Part shown: positions 50,001 to 56,610 of the stretch, piece by piece | Layout of the letters: every line of letters starts with the position of its first letter | How positions within the stretch are numbered: the first letter of the stretch is position 1 | Assembly: GCA_025618425.1 (NCBI GenBank) | Contig: CM046851.1 | Span: 2,182,385 to 2,246,384, forward strand | Direction of reading: 5' to 3' | Source: Heliocidaris tuberculata | Lineage: Eukaryota > Echinodermata > Echinoidea > Camarodonta > Echinometridae | DNA length: 64,000 nt | Notes under the pieces: model-generated | Database searches by the model: none | The model's input: only the letters and a program-made list of their open reading frames with translations | What the model was told of the DNA's origin: nothing | Program-made: the position numbers and the translations under genes

Positions 50001-51090
50001 CCAAAACGCCGCGTCGTTGGGAAGGGGTTCACTCGGAAGGGAATATCGTATTAAATCTACGTTGTCTTTTTAAAATTCCATCAACTTCTTTTTTTGTAGG
50101 ACTTTGAGCATTCAATATGTATAGTTTGACAGATATTCGTTTCATATTTTATTTGCTATCGTTGATTTTCTGAAAAGTGTTCGGACACTGGATCAACCAC
50201 CATACACATACATGTACAACTTTTCTCAGTTAAGATTTGATGATCGATGAGACAATTAGAATTACAAAAATTGCAAACACAAGTTCATATCATCATGCCT
50301 AAAACAATGAAATATCAATGAAGAGTGGACAAAAATGACATTCTAATACTGCAAATAACTAACATGCTTTTACCTCTGTCACCATGACAGTCATGTCTGT
50401 TTTAGCTAGCTTAGGAAGCCTTAGCGAAACACTGTGGTGCGAAAAGACACGTCCGGCACGCAAAATGCATATTGTTCAAAATAAAAATTTTATTCAGAAA
50501 CAAATCAATAAACCGTACATGTAGATCGGGTAGATCTACCTTGAATAAGCTAATATTACAAAAAAACTGTCATTACAAATTCATACAACTTTTTTATTGG
50601 CGCTTTATAAACACCCTGATTGGATTGGATTGGATTATTCAGTTCTAGATTGTCTGAGTATCAGTATCACCATTATTTTAATTGTGCGGTTTGCATTCAG
50701 GGTGCATCTTTTTGTGCCATCCAGTTTCACTAAGCATTTTCTTCTTCTTCTTCGCTTGATTTCCTCCAGTTTCAATTCCATTCAATTCAATGGACAAGAA
50801 CAACAGCAAACTAAAATTGTCATGTCTCATGATTTCTTTGTAATGTTGCGTGCACTACATTTACAGCTGCACCATGCACCAGCACCGATCGAGTACCGTA
50901 CCGACAGCTGCATGTAATGAGCGGGGAGGGTTCGGCTACCATTCACAGATGTTACTGCCGGAAAAGTGCGACGAAAACTGAATGCAATATTTACCTCTTC
51001 CTCTTTCTTTTGTTCTGGAACTTCGGGTTTCACATCTTCACTAATTTCTTTTTTGACCTGTTCACCTTCCCTTTGGCGAATTTCACTCAT
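22927..51090 (-). CDS. CDP-diacylglycerol synthase (phosphatidate cytidylyltransferase), 13 exons, 454 residues
   Basis: Converts CTP and phosphatidate to CDP-diacylglycerol, the precursor of phosphatidylinositol and cardiolipin, in the ER membrane. Exons, 5' to 3' on the minus strand: 51090-50995, 37505-37384, 36418-36322, 35794-35615, 31044-30984, 29929-29871, 27845-27707, 27142-27042, 26712-26665, 25365-25261, 24681-24547, 23622-23519, 23044-22927. All introns are GT-AG and the sum is 455 codons with TGA. The complete family signature is present: S372..[17 protein letters not shown] ending at D398. Also seen are [20 protein letters not shown] (252-271), [17 protein letters not shown] and several membrane helices. 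The start MSEIRQREG resembles the vertebrate CDS2 start; an upstream in-frame ATG at 51111 would add seven residues. The acidic, charged N-terminus is poorly conserved in the family. Intron 1 is 13.5 kb and packed with transposons. Confidence 0.95.
23519..23622 (-). CDS. CDP-DAG synthase exon 12: catalytic HGG-DRFD
   Basis: Encodes [20 protein letters not shown] and the membrane segment [14 protein letters not shown]. It contains the metal-binding aspartates of the signature. Donor AA|GTAAGT. Confidence 0.96.
23907..24050. mobile_element. MITE family R1, copy D (degraded)
   Basis: Retains ATTACATAATCCGAACATGA and a TTGAGTTGATTTCTAGA segment near the right end. The left terminus is badly decayed (AAACGATCGCAAAGACT). 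It lies in intron 11. Confidence 0.5.
24119..24261. mobile_element. MITE family R2, copy 4
   Basis: Almost the same as copy 2 over its length, including the CAGGGCCCTGTTTCATAAAA left arm and GACAAGACACCTAATGAAACG at the right. It abuts a SINE at 24262. Confidence 0.8.
24262..24524 (+). mobile_element. SINE family A, copy 2
   Basis: The tRNA-like head has an A-box-like TGATTAAGTCAACGG and a B-box-like GGGTTTGTACC. The body TTGGCAAGACATTAATCTAC and the tail GCGCTATACAAGAAC match the minus-strand SINE at 36540-36874. It ends only about 22 bp from the 5' splice site of CDP-DAG synthase exon 11. Confidence 0.7.
24547..24681 (-). CDS. CDP-DAG synthase exon 11: [10 protein letters not shown]
   Basis: Encodes [20 protein letters not shown] and then [11 protein letters not shown], the first half of the family signature. 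Acceptor ATCTGTAG, donor AAG|GTGAGG. Confidence 0.95.
25261..25365 (-). CDS. CDP-DAG synthase exon 10
   Basis: Encodes [20 protein letters not shown] and [10 protein letters not shown], matching the extramembrane loop of animal CDS proteins. Acceptor TTTTTTCTAG, donor TAC|GTAAGT. Confidence 0.93.
25652..25982. mobile_element. MITE with CTGTATAAG ends
   Basis: About 330 bp between CTGTATAAGCTAATG and the inverted CATCTTATACAG. It contains several CGCGAAAA/TTTTCGCG-like blocks, as in R6, so it may be a relative of that family. Confidence 0.65.
26231..26612. mobile_element. MITE family R5, copy 2
   Basis: Starts TTAAAGGGAAGCTTGAGTTC and ends with the inverted GAACTAAACTTTATCTTTAA. About 382 bp. 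The internal GTGTGCAGTGCATGTAGC is shared with the other two copies. Confidence 0.8.
26665..26712 (-). CDS. CDP-DAG synthase exon 9 (48 bp)
   Basis: Encodes [16 protein letters not shown], aligned with the AYVLSKYQYFVCPVE region of vertebrate enzymes. Too short to be found by ORF length. Acceptor GCGTATAG, donor GAG|GTAAGC. It fits the frame exactly. Confidence 0.9.
27042..27142 (-). CDS. CDP-DAG synthase exon 8: [20 protein letters not shown]
   Basis: The most conserved family block outside the signature. Acceptor GTCATACAG, donor TTT|GTGAGT. Confidence 0.96.
27352..27587 (-). mobile_element. SINE family B, copy 2
   Basis: On the minus strand it reads CAGTGCTGGGGTAATAATGA and CAGTATTAATACTGATGAGG, matching the body at 4903-5135. 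The head is decayed. Confidence 0.65.
27707..27845 (-). CDS. CDP-DAG synthase exon 7
   Basis: Encodes [30 protein letters not shown] and [11 protein letters not shown]. Two membrane helices with a conserved ND motif. Donor TTTG|GTAAGT. Confidence 0.95.
28191..29001. mobile_element. piggyBac-like MITE R3, outer copy split by an inner copy
   Basis: The left part (about 28191-28453) follows the same order as 14719 onward. The right part (28870-29001) continues at CCATGTATATTGTTTTCAAA and ends CCTGAAAGGG then TTAA. The inner copy is 28458-28865 in the opposite orientation. Confidence 0.85.
28458..28865. mobile_element. piggyBac-like MITE R3, inner nested copy
   Basis: 408 bp, flanked by TTAA at 28454-28457 and 28866-28869. 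Termini CCCTTTCAGGACA and inverted CCCTTTCAAGACA. It is inserted within another copy of the same family, so the TTAA duplication is directly visible. Confidence 0.9.
29394..29465. repeat. Short imperfect hairpin
   Basis: TTGAGAGCCAGAAGGGCATTAA and the inverted TTAACGCCCTTCTTGCTCTCA bound a 30-bp loop containing ATACATGTACAATG. Possibly a minimal TTAA-bounded element; CAGAAGGGTGTTACATG near 42519 may be a fragment. Confidence 0.5.
29871..29929 (-). CDS. CDP-DAG synthase exon 6 (59 bp)
   Basis: Encodes [19 protein letters not shown], matching the FCMFVLSLVKKHYRLQFYMF region. Acceptor TTTTATCTAG, donor CTG|GTAAGT. Confidence 0.92.
30418..30830. mobile_element. MITE with GGTCACCGCACACC ends
   Basis: About 413 bp. 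The left end continues TTACGATCGGTCTGCGATCC and the right end is its inverse (reverse complement GGCCACCGCACACC...). The inverted ends total about 40 bp. It lies in intron 5. A 74- to 77-residue frame inside it is not recognisable. Confidence 0.85.
30984..31044 (-). CDS. CDP-DAG synthase exon 5 (61 bp)
   Basis: Encodes [20 protein letters not shown], matching the YHRFISFALYL region. Acceptor CATTTTGCAG, donor ATTG|GTGAGT. Confidence 0.92.
31395..31794. mobile_element. MITE family R5, copy 3
   Basis: TTAAAGAGGAGGTTGAATTC at the left and the inverted GAACTCAACTTTATCTTTAA at the right. About 400 bp. The same orientation and internal order as 26231-26612. Confidence 0.8.
32476..33483. mobile_element. 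Tc1/mariner-like non-autonomous element
   Basis: Flanked by TA (32474-32475 and 33484-33485). Termini CAGTGCATCCCCC are inverted at the right. The inverted ends extend about 220 bp, from CAAAAAAGTTAAC through GCAAAATCCAGACTTGACAA. A third, shorter copy of the end sequence lies internally (about 33070-33245). About 1008 bp, no transposase seen. Confidence 0.85.
34348..35548. mobile_element. hAT-like non-autonomous element with perfect 8-bp target duplication
   Basis: Termini CAGGGTTGG are inverted at the right, and CTTTTACG is duplicated exactly at 34340-34347 and 35549-35556. Length is 1201 bp. Both subterminal regions (34368-34480 and 35450-35540) carry multiple GGTATTTACCG and TTTCCCGG motifs, while the middle is AT- and TG-rich. 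No transposase frame was recognised. It lies in intron 4 of the CDP-DAG synthase gene, 66 bp from the exon 4 donor. Confidence 0.92.
34560..34640. repeat. TG microsatellite and poly-T inside the hAT-like element
   Basis: A (TG)n run near 34562-34582 and about 20 T near 34624-34640. Another (TG)n run lies near 34875-34905. They give Cys/Val-rich or His/Thr-rich frames with no meaning. Confidence 0.9.
35615..35794 (-). CDS. CDP-DAG synthase exon 4 (60 codons)
   Basis: Encodes [20 protein letters not shown] and [20 protein letters not shown], then [15 protein letters not shown]. Diagnostic for animal CDS1/CDS2. Acceptor TGTTCTAG, donor TTG|GTAAGT. Confidence 0.96.
35919..36008. mobile_element. 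Minimal TTAA-bounded element (about 90 bp)
   Basis: TTAACCCCAAAAGGGCCGGGG at the left and the inverted AGCCTTTTAGGGTTAA at the right, around a poly-G core. Consistent with a tiny piggyBac-like MITE. Confidence 0.5.
36322..36418 (-). CDS. CDP-DAG synthase exon 3: first membrane helix
   Basis: Encodes [20 protein letters not shown] and [12 protein letters not shown], matching SRWKNWWIRGILTL of the vertebrate enzymes. Acceptor TCTTTCAG, donor TTG|GTAAGC. Confidence 0.94.
36540..36874 (-). mobile_element. SINE family A, copy 1 (tRNA-derived, full head)
   Basis: On the minus strand the head has a perfect RNA polymerase III A box TAGTCGAGTGG (36864-36854) and a B box GGTTCAAACTC (36820-36810). 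A unique body follows, then a 3' end with GGCGCTATATAAGAAGC. About 335 bp. It sits in intron 2 within degenerate CCTAAC-rich DNA. Confidence 0.85.
37060..37367. mobile_element. MITE family R6, copy 2 (uninterrupted)
   Basis: Aligns with 21386-22032 on both sides of the nested insertion: TAGCCTGATTTCCTATGCGG, AGCACATTAATATGTGTG and GAATATGTTTTGGGGTCGC. The right end CGTTTACAGT is 16 bp from the 5' splice site of exon 2. The left terminus is missing its ACTGTAAATGC tip. Confidence 0.8.
37384..37505 (-). CDS. CDP-DAG synthase exon 2
   Basis: Encodes a proline-rich cytosolic segment ([20 protein letters not shown]) ending FLKGLPP. Acceptor GTCTTTTCAG, donor CCAAG|GTTTGT, a weak 5' site. The residues are poorly conserved in the family, but the frame and phase (0 in, 2 out) fit exons 1 and 3. 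Confidence 0.85.
37625..38127. mobile_element. Dispersed element family R7, copy 2 (inverted relative to copy 1)
   Basis: Starts TTAAAGGTAACAGATAGTTT and ends GAGAGCTTTAA. Co-linear with the reverse complement of 14176-14679 over the full length. Confidence 0.75.
38287..38715 (+). mobile_element. LINE 3' fragment with an intact C-terminal frame
   Basis: The frame through [20 protein letters not shown] and [15 protein letters not shown] matches the C-terminal end of CR1/RTE-like LINE ORF2. The nearly identical copy at 6108-6760 is frameshifted and interrupted. The reverse-transcriptase core is missing. Confidence 0.8.
41753..41935. mobile_element. MITE family R4, partial copy
   Basis: TTAAAGGGCAATCCAACC followed by AAGCTGATTTGGGTGAAAGG and AGTTTGAAAGAAATC, as at 46682 onward. 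The right half is absent. Confidence 0.7.
42011..42412 (+). repeat. Dispersed element R8, copy 1, with perfect 15-bp hairpin
   Basis: About 400 bp, co-linear with the reverse complement of 49814-50216. Contains a perfect 15-bp stem with a 6-base loop AATCCC at 42303-42338. A 75-codon minus-strand frame (42341-42114) is retained in both copies, with an in-frame 6-bp difference. Confidence 0.75.
43005..43751 (+). pseudogene. LINE reverse transcriptase C-terminal fragment with a premature stop
   Basis: The frame encodes ...[67 protein letters not shown] and [14 protein letters not shown], the conserved Cys-containing tail of I/CR1-like LINE ORF2. TAA at 43587-43589 replaces a sense codon (probably CAA). 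The frame then continues to a natural-looking stop at 43749-43751. An 18-bp in-frame tandem duplication (GATGCTTCATCGTTAAAA) lies at about 43603-43638. Confidence 0.8.
43931..44338. mobile_element. piggyBac-like MITE family R3, copy 4
   Basis: CCCTTTCAGGACAGGAATTA at the left and the inverted GACAATTGACC side at the right, followed by TTAA. The left TTAA has decayed to ATGT. 408 bp, the same length as the other complete copies. Confidence 0.85.
45530..45990 (+). mobile_element. CR1/L2-type LINE 3' end
   Basis: Encodes [49 protein letters not shown] and [10 protein letters not shown], the classic CR1/L2 ORF2 C-terminus. A 3' UTR follows with GCGCTATATAAAAATGTTTG, ending in (ATT)n microsatellite repeats as these LINEs do. 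The 5' part is missing. Confidence 0.9.
46682..47301. mobile_element. MITE family R4, copy 2 (complete)
   Basis: TTAAAGGGCAATCCAACCTT at the left and the inverted GTTGGACTGCCCTTTAA at the right. The inverted ends extend about 110 bp, through AGCTGATTTGTGTGAA and GTGTGATCACTACAT. 620 bp. Confidence 0.8.
48965..49200 (-). mobile_element. LINE 3' fragment (minus strand)
   Basis: Encodes [34 protein letters not shown] and [14 protein letters not shown], a pattern typical of the C-terminus of non-LTR reverse transcriptases in marine invertebrates. Only the tail is present. Confidence 0.8.
49814..50216 (-). repeat. Dispersed element R8, copy 2, with compensated hairpin
   Basis: Inverse of 42011-42412. 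The 15-bp stem (49889-49924) is again perfect, although its sequence differs from copy 1 at one position in each arm. The loop is identical when read in the same orientation. Confidence 0.75.
50995..51090 (-). CDS. CDP-DAG synthase exon 1: start and acidic N-terminus
   Basis: ATG at 51090-51088. Encodes [11 protein letters not shown] and a Glu/Lys-rich segment ending KKEEE. Donor GAG|GTAAAT, phase 0. The start was chosen because MSEIRQR resembles the MTELRQR start of vertebrate CDS2. The next in-frame upstream ATG is at 51111-51109. Confidence 0.85.
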
Positions 51091-51266
51091 GATGACGGCA
51101 GAAAACAGCAAATTCTATCACCCGATCACACACCCTCTTTCGGCTGTTTACCGAGTTTTACTTCGGCCAGTCATGTCACAATTTTTGTGCAGCATGTCGT
51201 ACATACCTCGATCCAATATCGTCAGAAAGTCGACCTAATGCAATTGGCCAAGCCTGTACAGAAAGC
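51091..51266 (-). promoter_or_regulatory. Putative 5' UTR/proximal promoter of CDP-DAG synthase
   Basis: Only 176 bp of apparently native sequence separates the start codon from the inverted-repeat element. No TATA box was recognised. The transcription start is unknown, and may lie within or beyond the element. Confidence 0.4.
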
Positions 51267-51594
51267 TATAAACAACATATCATTTCAAAATGAACAAATT
51301 TTTGTTCATTTTCCTACTGAATTTCATCAAACTATTCGTTGATTTTTTTTGGTTGAATTTGTATGTCTGCCATGGAACCGAATAGTTTATGGCATATACA
51401 CAAGCGCTTCAACCTCTTTCTCTTGCTCAGTACTCACTAAAATATCAATCAAAATCAATCATGGAAGCACATATACACAAGATATAATTTGAGTATAAAT
51501 GTATTCTTTAATAAGAACAAATACAAATAAATATATGTACAGATCAAATCAATTGTGAGGATTAATCTTCATCTACATGTATAAAGACATCAAA

Positions 51595-53926
51595 CTTGAG
51601 GATGAATTCATCTTCCCCATTCCTACTCGAAGATTAAATCATCTTCCCCATTCCAATTCGAAGATTATTTCATCTTCCCCACCTTTACCTGGAGATTAAT
51701 TCATCTTCCCCATTCCTACTTGAAGATTATTTCATCTTCCCCATTCCTACTCGAAGATTAATTCATCTTCCCCACCTCTACTTGGAGATTAATTCATCTC
51801 CCCCACCTCTACTTGGAGATTAATTCATCTTCCCCATTCCTACTCGAAGATTATTTCATCTTCCCCACCTCTACTTGGAGATTAATTCATCTTCCCCACC
51901 TCTACTTGAGGATGAATTCATCTTCCCCATCTCTACTTGAAGATTAAATCATCTTCCCCATCTCTACTTGGAGATTAATTCATCTTCCCCATTCCTACTC
52001 GAAGATTATTTCATCTTCCCCACCTCTACTCAAAGATTAATTCATCTTCCCCATTTCTACTTGAAGATTAAATCATCTTCCCCATCTCTACTTGAAGATT
52101 AAATCATCTTCCCCATCTCTACTTGGAGATAAATTCATCTTCGCGACCTCTACTCGAAGATTAATTCATCTTCGCGACCTCTACTCGAAGATTAAATCTT
52201 CCCCATTCCTACTTGAAGATTAATTCATCTTCCCATCCCTACTCGAAGATTAATTCATCTTCGCGACCTCTACTCGAAGATTAATTCATCTTCCCCATTC
52301 CTACTCGAAGATTAATTCATCTTCCCCACCTCTACTTGGAGATTAATTCATCTTCCCCATTCCTACTCGAAGATTATTTCATCTTCCCCACCTCTACTCG
52401 AAGATTATTTCATCTTCCCCACCTCTACTTGAAGATTAATTCATCTTCCCCACCTCTACTTGGAGATTAATTAATCTTCCCCATTCCTACTCGAAGATTA
52501 TTTCATCTTCCCCACCTCTACTTGAAGATTAAATCATCTTCCCCACCTCTACTTGGAGATTAATTCATCTCCCCCACCTCTACTTGAAGATTAATTCATC
52601 TTCGTGACCTCTACTCGAAGATTAAATCATCTTCCCCATTCCTACTTGAAGATTAAATCATCTTCCCCATTCCTACTTGAAGATTAATTCATCTTCCCCA
52701 TTCCTATTTGAAGATTAATTCATCTTCCCCATCCCTACTTGAAGATTAAATCATCTTCCCCATTGCTACTTGAAGATTAATTCATCTTCCCCATTCCTAC
52801 TTGAAGATTAATTCATCTTCCCCATTCCTACTCGAAGATTAAATCATCTTCCCCACCTCTACTTGAAGATTAATTCATCTTCCCCATTCCTACTCGAAGA
52901 TTATTTCATCTTCGTGACCTCTACTCGAAGATTAAATCATCTTCCCCATTCCTACTTGAAGATTAATTCATCTTCCCATTCCTACTTGAAGACTAATTCA
53001 TCTTCGCGACCTCAACTCCAAGATTAATTCATCTTTCCCATGCCTACTTGAAGATTAAATCATCTTCGCGACATCTACTCGAAGATTAAATCATCTTCCC
53101 CATTCCTAATTAAAGATTAATTCATCTTCCCCATTCCTACTTGAAGATTAATTCATCTTCCCCATTCCTACTTGAAGATTAAATCATCTTCCCCATTGCT
53201 ACTTGAAGATTAATTCATCTTTCCCATTCCTACTTGAAGATTAATTCATCTTCCCCATTCCTACTCGAAGATTAAATCATCTTACCCACCTCTACTTGGA
53301 GATTAATTCATCTTCTCCATTCCTACTCGAAGATTAATTCATCTTCCCCATCCCTACTTGAAGATTAATTCATCTTCCCCATTCCTACTTGAAGATTAAA
53401 TCATCTTTGCGACCTCTACTCGAAGATTAAATCATCTTCCCCATTGCTACTTGAAGATTAATTCATCTTCCCCATTCCTACTTGAAGATTAATTCATCTT
53501 CCCCATTCCTACTCGAAGATTAAATCATCTTCCCCACCTCTACTTGAAGATTAATTCATCTTCCCCATTCCTACTCGAAGATTAATTCATCTTTCTCATT
53601 CCTACTCGAAGATTATTTCATCTTCCCCACATCTACTTGAAGATTAATTCATCTTCGCGACCTCTACTCAAAGATTAAAGCATCTTCCCCATTGCTACTT
53701 GAAGATTAATTCATCTTCCCCATTCCTACTTGAAGATTAATTCATCTTCCCCATACCTGCTCAAAGATTAATTTATCTTCCCCATACCTGCTGGAAGATT
53801 AATTCATCTTTCCTATCCCTACTCCAAGATTAAATCATCTTCCCCATACCTGCTCAAAGATTAAATCATCTTCCCCATCCTCACTTGTAGATTAAATCTT
53901 CTACGCAATCTCTACTCGAAGATTAA
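51595..53926. repeat. Left 31-bp tandem array, about 75 copies
   Basis: The monomer runs CTTCCCCATTCC...GATTAATTCAT; a clean copy is 52786-52816. Main variants differ in the block after CTTC (CCCATTCC, CCCACCTC or GCGACCTC) and in the C(T/C)(T/C)GAAG versus CTTGGAG block. Several interspersed classes recur without simple higher-order periodicity visible by eye. No coding function. Confidence 0.95.
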
Positions 53927-53929
53927 AGT

Positions 53930-54648
53930 GTAACCAATCACCAAAAAATATATTTTGTTCTGTATGTTTGGGGTTCTAAGTCGATTAAACTACAGTGCTT
54001 GTCAAAAGTTTCGATACACCCTGGATTCTGAGATGGTTTTTTACTTCAATGCCTATTCCCCACTTAATGAGTTTGTTAAGGCACTGAAAATTTGGCAAAG
54101 GTTTTGGTTATACATTACATGTTTTATATGTTCTGAAACATTCAGTCATGATCTACTTTAAACGTGCTTGGTTGGATACCCACAACTGATGAAAAATGAC
54201 ATAACAATTTATGCAGTTTTAAATTACTTTTCTGTTCATAAAAGAAAAACCAACTATACATTGAATTTGTCCAAAGTAGAAGAATTATTTGAAATGGCCA
54301 GTCAGTATTCTACCACAAATGTTGCTTAGACTTCCCAGTTCAACCCGTCCAAGACAAGCTGTTTAGGCTTAGGGTCCAGAGACAGAACATGTCAAACCAT
54401 TGGGTGTACACTGCAAATGGCGGCCCCCATGTGCAGCAGATGACGGGCGGAGGGCGTGTTTGGGGGGATCTAAAACATTCTATAACTTTCTTCATAGCTG
54501 TCCGATTCTGGTAAATTTGGTATCAAATTAATCAGCAATTAATATCAATAGAAAAGAATTAAGGTTGGATTTCCCTTTAACTCTTAGAAGACAATGATTT
54601 TATACATTCTAGCTGTACACAAATTATTTTTTTAGGTGATTGGTACTC
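53930..54648. mobile_element. Non-autonomous element inserted in the inner end of the left array
   Basis: The left end AGTGTAACCAATCACCAAAAAA and the right end, inverted as AGAGTACCAATCACCTAAAAAA, form terminal inverted repeats. The flanks ATTAAA and TTTAAA suggest a TTAA- or TTTAA-type duplication. Array remnants resume at 54649. It contains a 68-residue frame of no recognisable function. Confidence 0.65.
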
Positions 54649-55078
54649 TTTAAATCATCTTCCTCATCCCTACTTATATTAAGGATTATTCTACTTCCCA
54701 TCCCTGCTCCAGGATTATTCATTTTTTTCTCACAACCGACATGAAGTTAAATTAATCTTCCCAACCCCCCTACTTGAAACTGACTTAATCTTCATCCAAA
54801 CCCTTACTTTGCCGATGGAGATTGACTTAATCAGTTTAGTAAATCAGTTTATGGGATATAATTGGCAAAGTGTAAATCAAGTTCTAAGTTGTGTACATTT
54901 GCAATTTACTTGTCAAATGGAAGACAGTACATAAAAAAGGATTAAATTAGCACTACAGCCTTCATTGTGTACAAAGGAATTAAGTTAAAAAGGTCAACTT
55001 CAATTATGACATCTATCCACCCCCCCCCCCCCCAACCTGCTGAAGAGTGTCAAGTTATATGTCACTCTATGGAACATG
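54649..55078. other. Degenerate array remnant and AT-rich central DNA
   Basis: ATCATCTTCCTCATCCCTAC and AAGGATTATT blocks (54651-54845) are decayed 31-bp units. They match the inverse strand at 59270-59330, so the arms remain paired here. The rest up to 55078 holds a poly-C run and nothing recognisable. Confidence 0.6.
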
Positions 55079-55215
55079 TCATTCTATATCTGTAACATCA
55101 GAGTCTATGAAGGTGTACTGATCCATCGGCCTGTTGGATGTGTTCCCTGTAGTCAGCCCTCCACCATGAATGTACCTCGCCTGCCGTCCCATCGATGTCA
55201 CTGTGTCACTGAGCT
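55079..55215 (-). CDS. Terminal-exon-like coding segment in the element centre, minus strand
   Basis: After a good acceptor (CCCACATTACAG at 55216), an open frame of 44 codons runs to TGA (55081-55079): LSDTVTSMGRQARYIHGGGL, TTGNTSNRPMDQYTFIDSDV, TDIE. Codon use is balanced, unlike the AT-rich surroundings, and the acidic C-terminus looks protein-like. I do not recognise the family. No upstream exon was found on this strand. It may be a transposon gene or a captured host gene fragment; a chance ORF is possible. Confidence 0.45.
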
Positions 55216-56265
55216 CTGTAATGTGGGTTAACAGTAAGAAGAATATTGGAAACAATATACACTGAAATTCTTATTAAGCATGGTAAATTTATATCAAGTC
55301 AAAATCTACAGGTAGAAATGTGACGATTTTATCTCTCTTTTTTTTTTCTACACCACGGCCCTCTTGCATTGAAAAGAATTTCCTTGATTTTGGGTAATAA
55401 TTTAATTCTTCAACAATGATTTTTCCATCGACATTTAAACTCAGCTTTTTTGCGATGTCAAATGTCAGCAACCCAATAATTGAACAATGAAAAAAACAAA
55501 ACATGAAGTGTCAACCTTGTATAGAAAACCAAAATCTGAGGTATAAGCAGAATCCTTTTTGTGTAGAGTTGCATGTGCCGTATATATTTCAACCATTAGA
55601 AATAAATGTTCTCTGTTATTCTGTTATAGCACTATCTTTAACCAAGTTATGAATACTGCATTTTTCATGTGTCCTGTACACAGATATGAGCATAACGTAA
55701 TTTCGCTTCAAATTTTAGCCTGACCTCCTTCTTTGAAAGTCGAACTTTGTTCAAAAGCAGTGCAACGCTTAACAGAAAAAGCAAGCAATTATTATATGGT
55801 GGAGGAGAATGGACTTGTTTTTCTAAAGTATTTCTTTTGTTTGTTTAAAAGGAGTTTAGAATGCGATTCAAATTATATTTCAAAGCAATTCTGATGCATT
55901 TAACATTTTAAATGCCGATGGTATAGAATTTACCAAATCTGAATTTGCTTTGATCCGAACTTTTCCCTCTTTATTAAAAATACATGCCCTTGCAGAAATA
56001 CAAATGTCACTGGCCTTTGTGCACCCATATGATGCACTTTAATCGCCTCACTAAATAAGACGAGCAAATAAATCGAATGGATGTAAGTGAACACTTTTCA
56101 GTAATTATCTGAATTAACTTGTTCGTATTTCCTAGTGAATTTGTTGTATCAGCCAAAGCTGCAAAGACTAGTGTCAGTATAGTAGTCTTATCTTCTGTTT
56201 AACAGTCCTTTGGTTCTGCTGTTGTTCTAATTGAAGGGTTTCTTTTCCATATTGAATTATTTTAG

Positions 56266-56610
56266 GTTCACCTAGGTCCTAAACAGAGGAGGCTTCTACA
56301 ACCAGTTTTAAAACTGGGAGACATGGTTGGAGTGTACTTAGATAAATACAACAAAGAGTGGCCGCAGGTTGGCAGGGTGGTTGAAATGACTGGAGACTGT
56401 GTGACTCTGCACTGGTACTCGGGGTCAACAACATCCACCTGGTCGTCACTCACCACATCAGTGAATGGACAAAGAGGTCAACCGTACATTGGGGAAGTCT
56501 CTCTTCAGGATGTTATAACTGTGCCATTCGCCCTAACAAAAGGAAACAAATTACCAATGGAAATTCAGCGTCATTTAAAGGAGAAACATGAAGAGTATTA
56601 TGCCCAGTAG
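56266..56610 (+). CDS. Terminal exon in the element centre: small beta-barrel-like domain
   Basis: An acceptor TTATTTTAG at 56265 is followed by a 114-codon open frame ending in TAG: VHLGPKQRRLLQPVLKLGDM, VGVYLDKYNKEWPQVGRVVE, MTGDCVTLHWYSGSTTSTW, then GEVSLQDVITVPFALTK and a helical tail LPMEIQRHLKEKHEEYYAQ. The alternating hydrophobic pattern with VGRVVE.TGD.VTLHWY resembles the small Tudor/BAH-like barrels found at the C-terminus of some transposon integrase-like proteins in aquatic animals. That resemblance is from memory. No upstream exon or catalytic domain is visible here, so this is likely the 3' remnant of a larger gene. Confidence 0.6.
   Translation, partial: VHLGPKQRRLLQPVLKLGDMVGVYLDKYNKEWPQVGRVVEMTGDCVTLHWYSGSTTSTWSSLTTSVNGQRGQPYIGEVSLQDVITVPFALTKGNKLPMEIQRHLKEKHEEYYAQ

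Larger units (their letters stand above)
37506..50994. other. CDP-DAG synthase intron 1 (13.5 kb), transposon-rich
   Basis: No additional exon of the gene was recognised. It carries element R7 (37625-38127), LINE tails (38287-38715, 43005-43751, 45530-45990, 48965-49200), R3 (43931-44338), R4 (41753 on, 46682-47301) and the R8 inverted pair (42011-42412 and 49814-50216). It also holds an unusually high density of TACATGTA palindromes. Confidence 0.75.

Noticed and set aside
54001..54161. A 68-codon frame near GTCAAAAGTTTCGATACACC suggested a Tc1-like end.
   Set aside because: No matching inverted end or TA-bounded partner was found. It lies within the CCAATCACC-ended element.
55289..55504. 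A 71-codon minus-strand frame upstream of the 55079-55215 exon (FDIAKKLSLNVDGKIIVEEL).
   Set aside because: It looks faintly protein-like, but has no splice donor fitting the downstream exon and no recognisable motif. The evidence is not enough to list it as coding.
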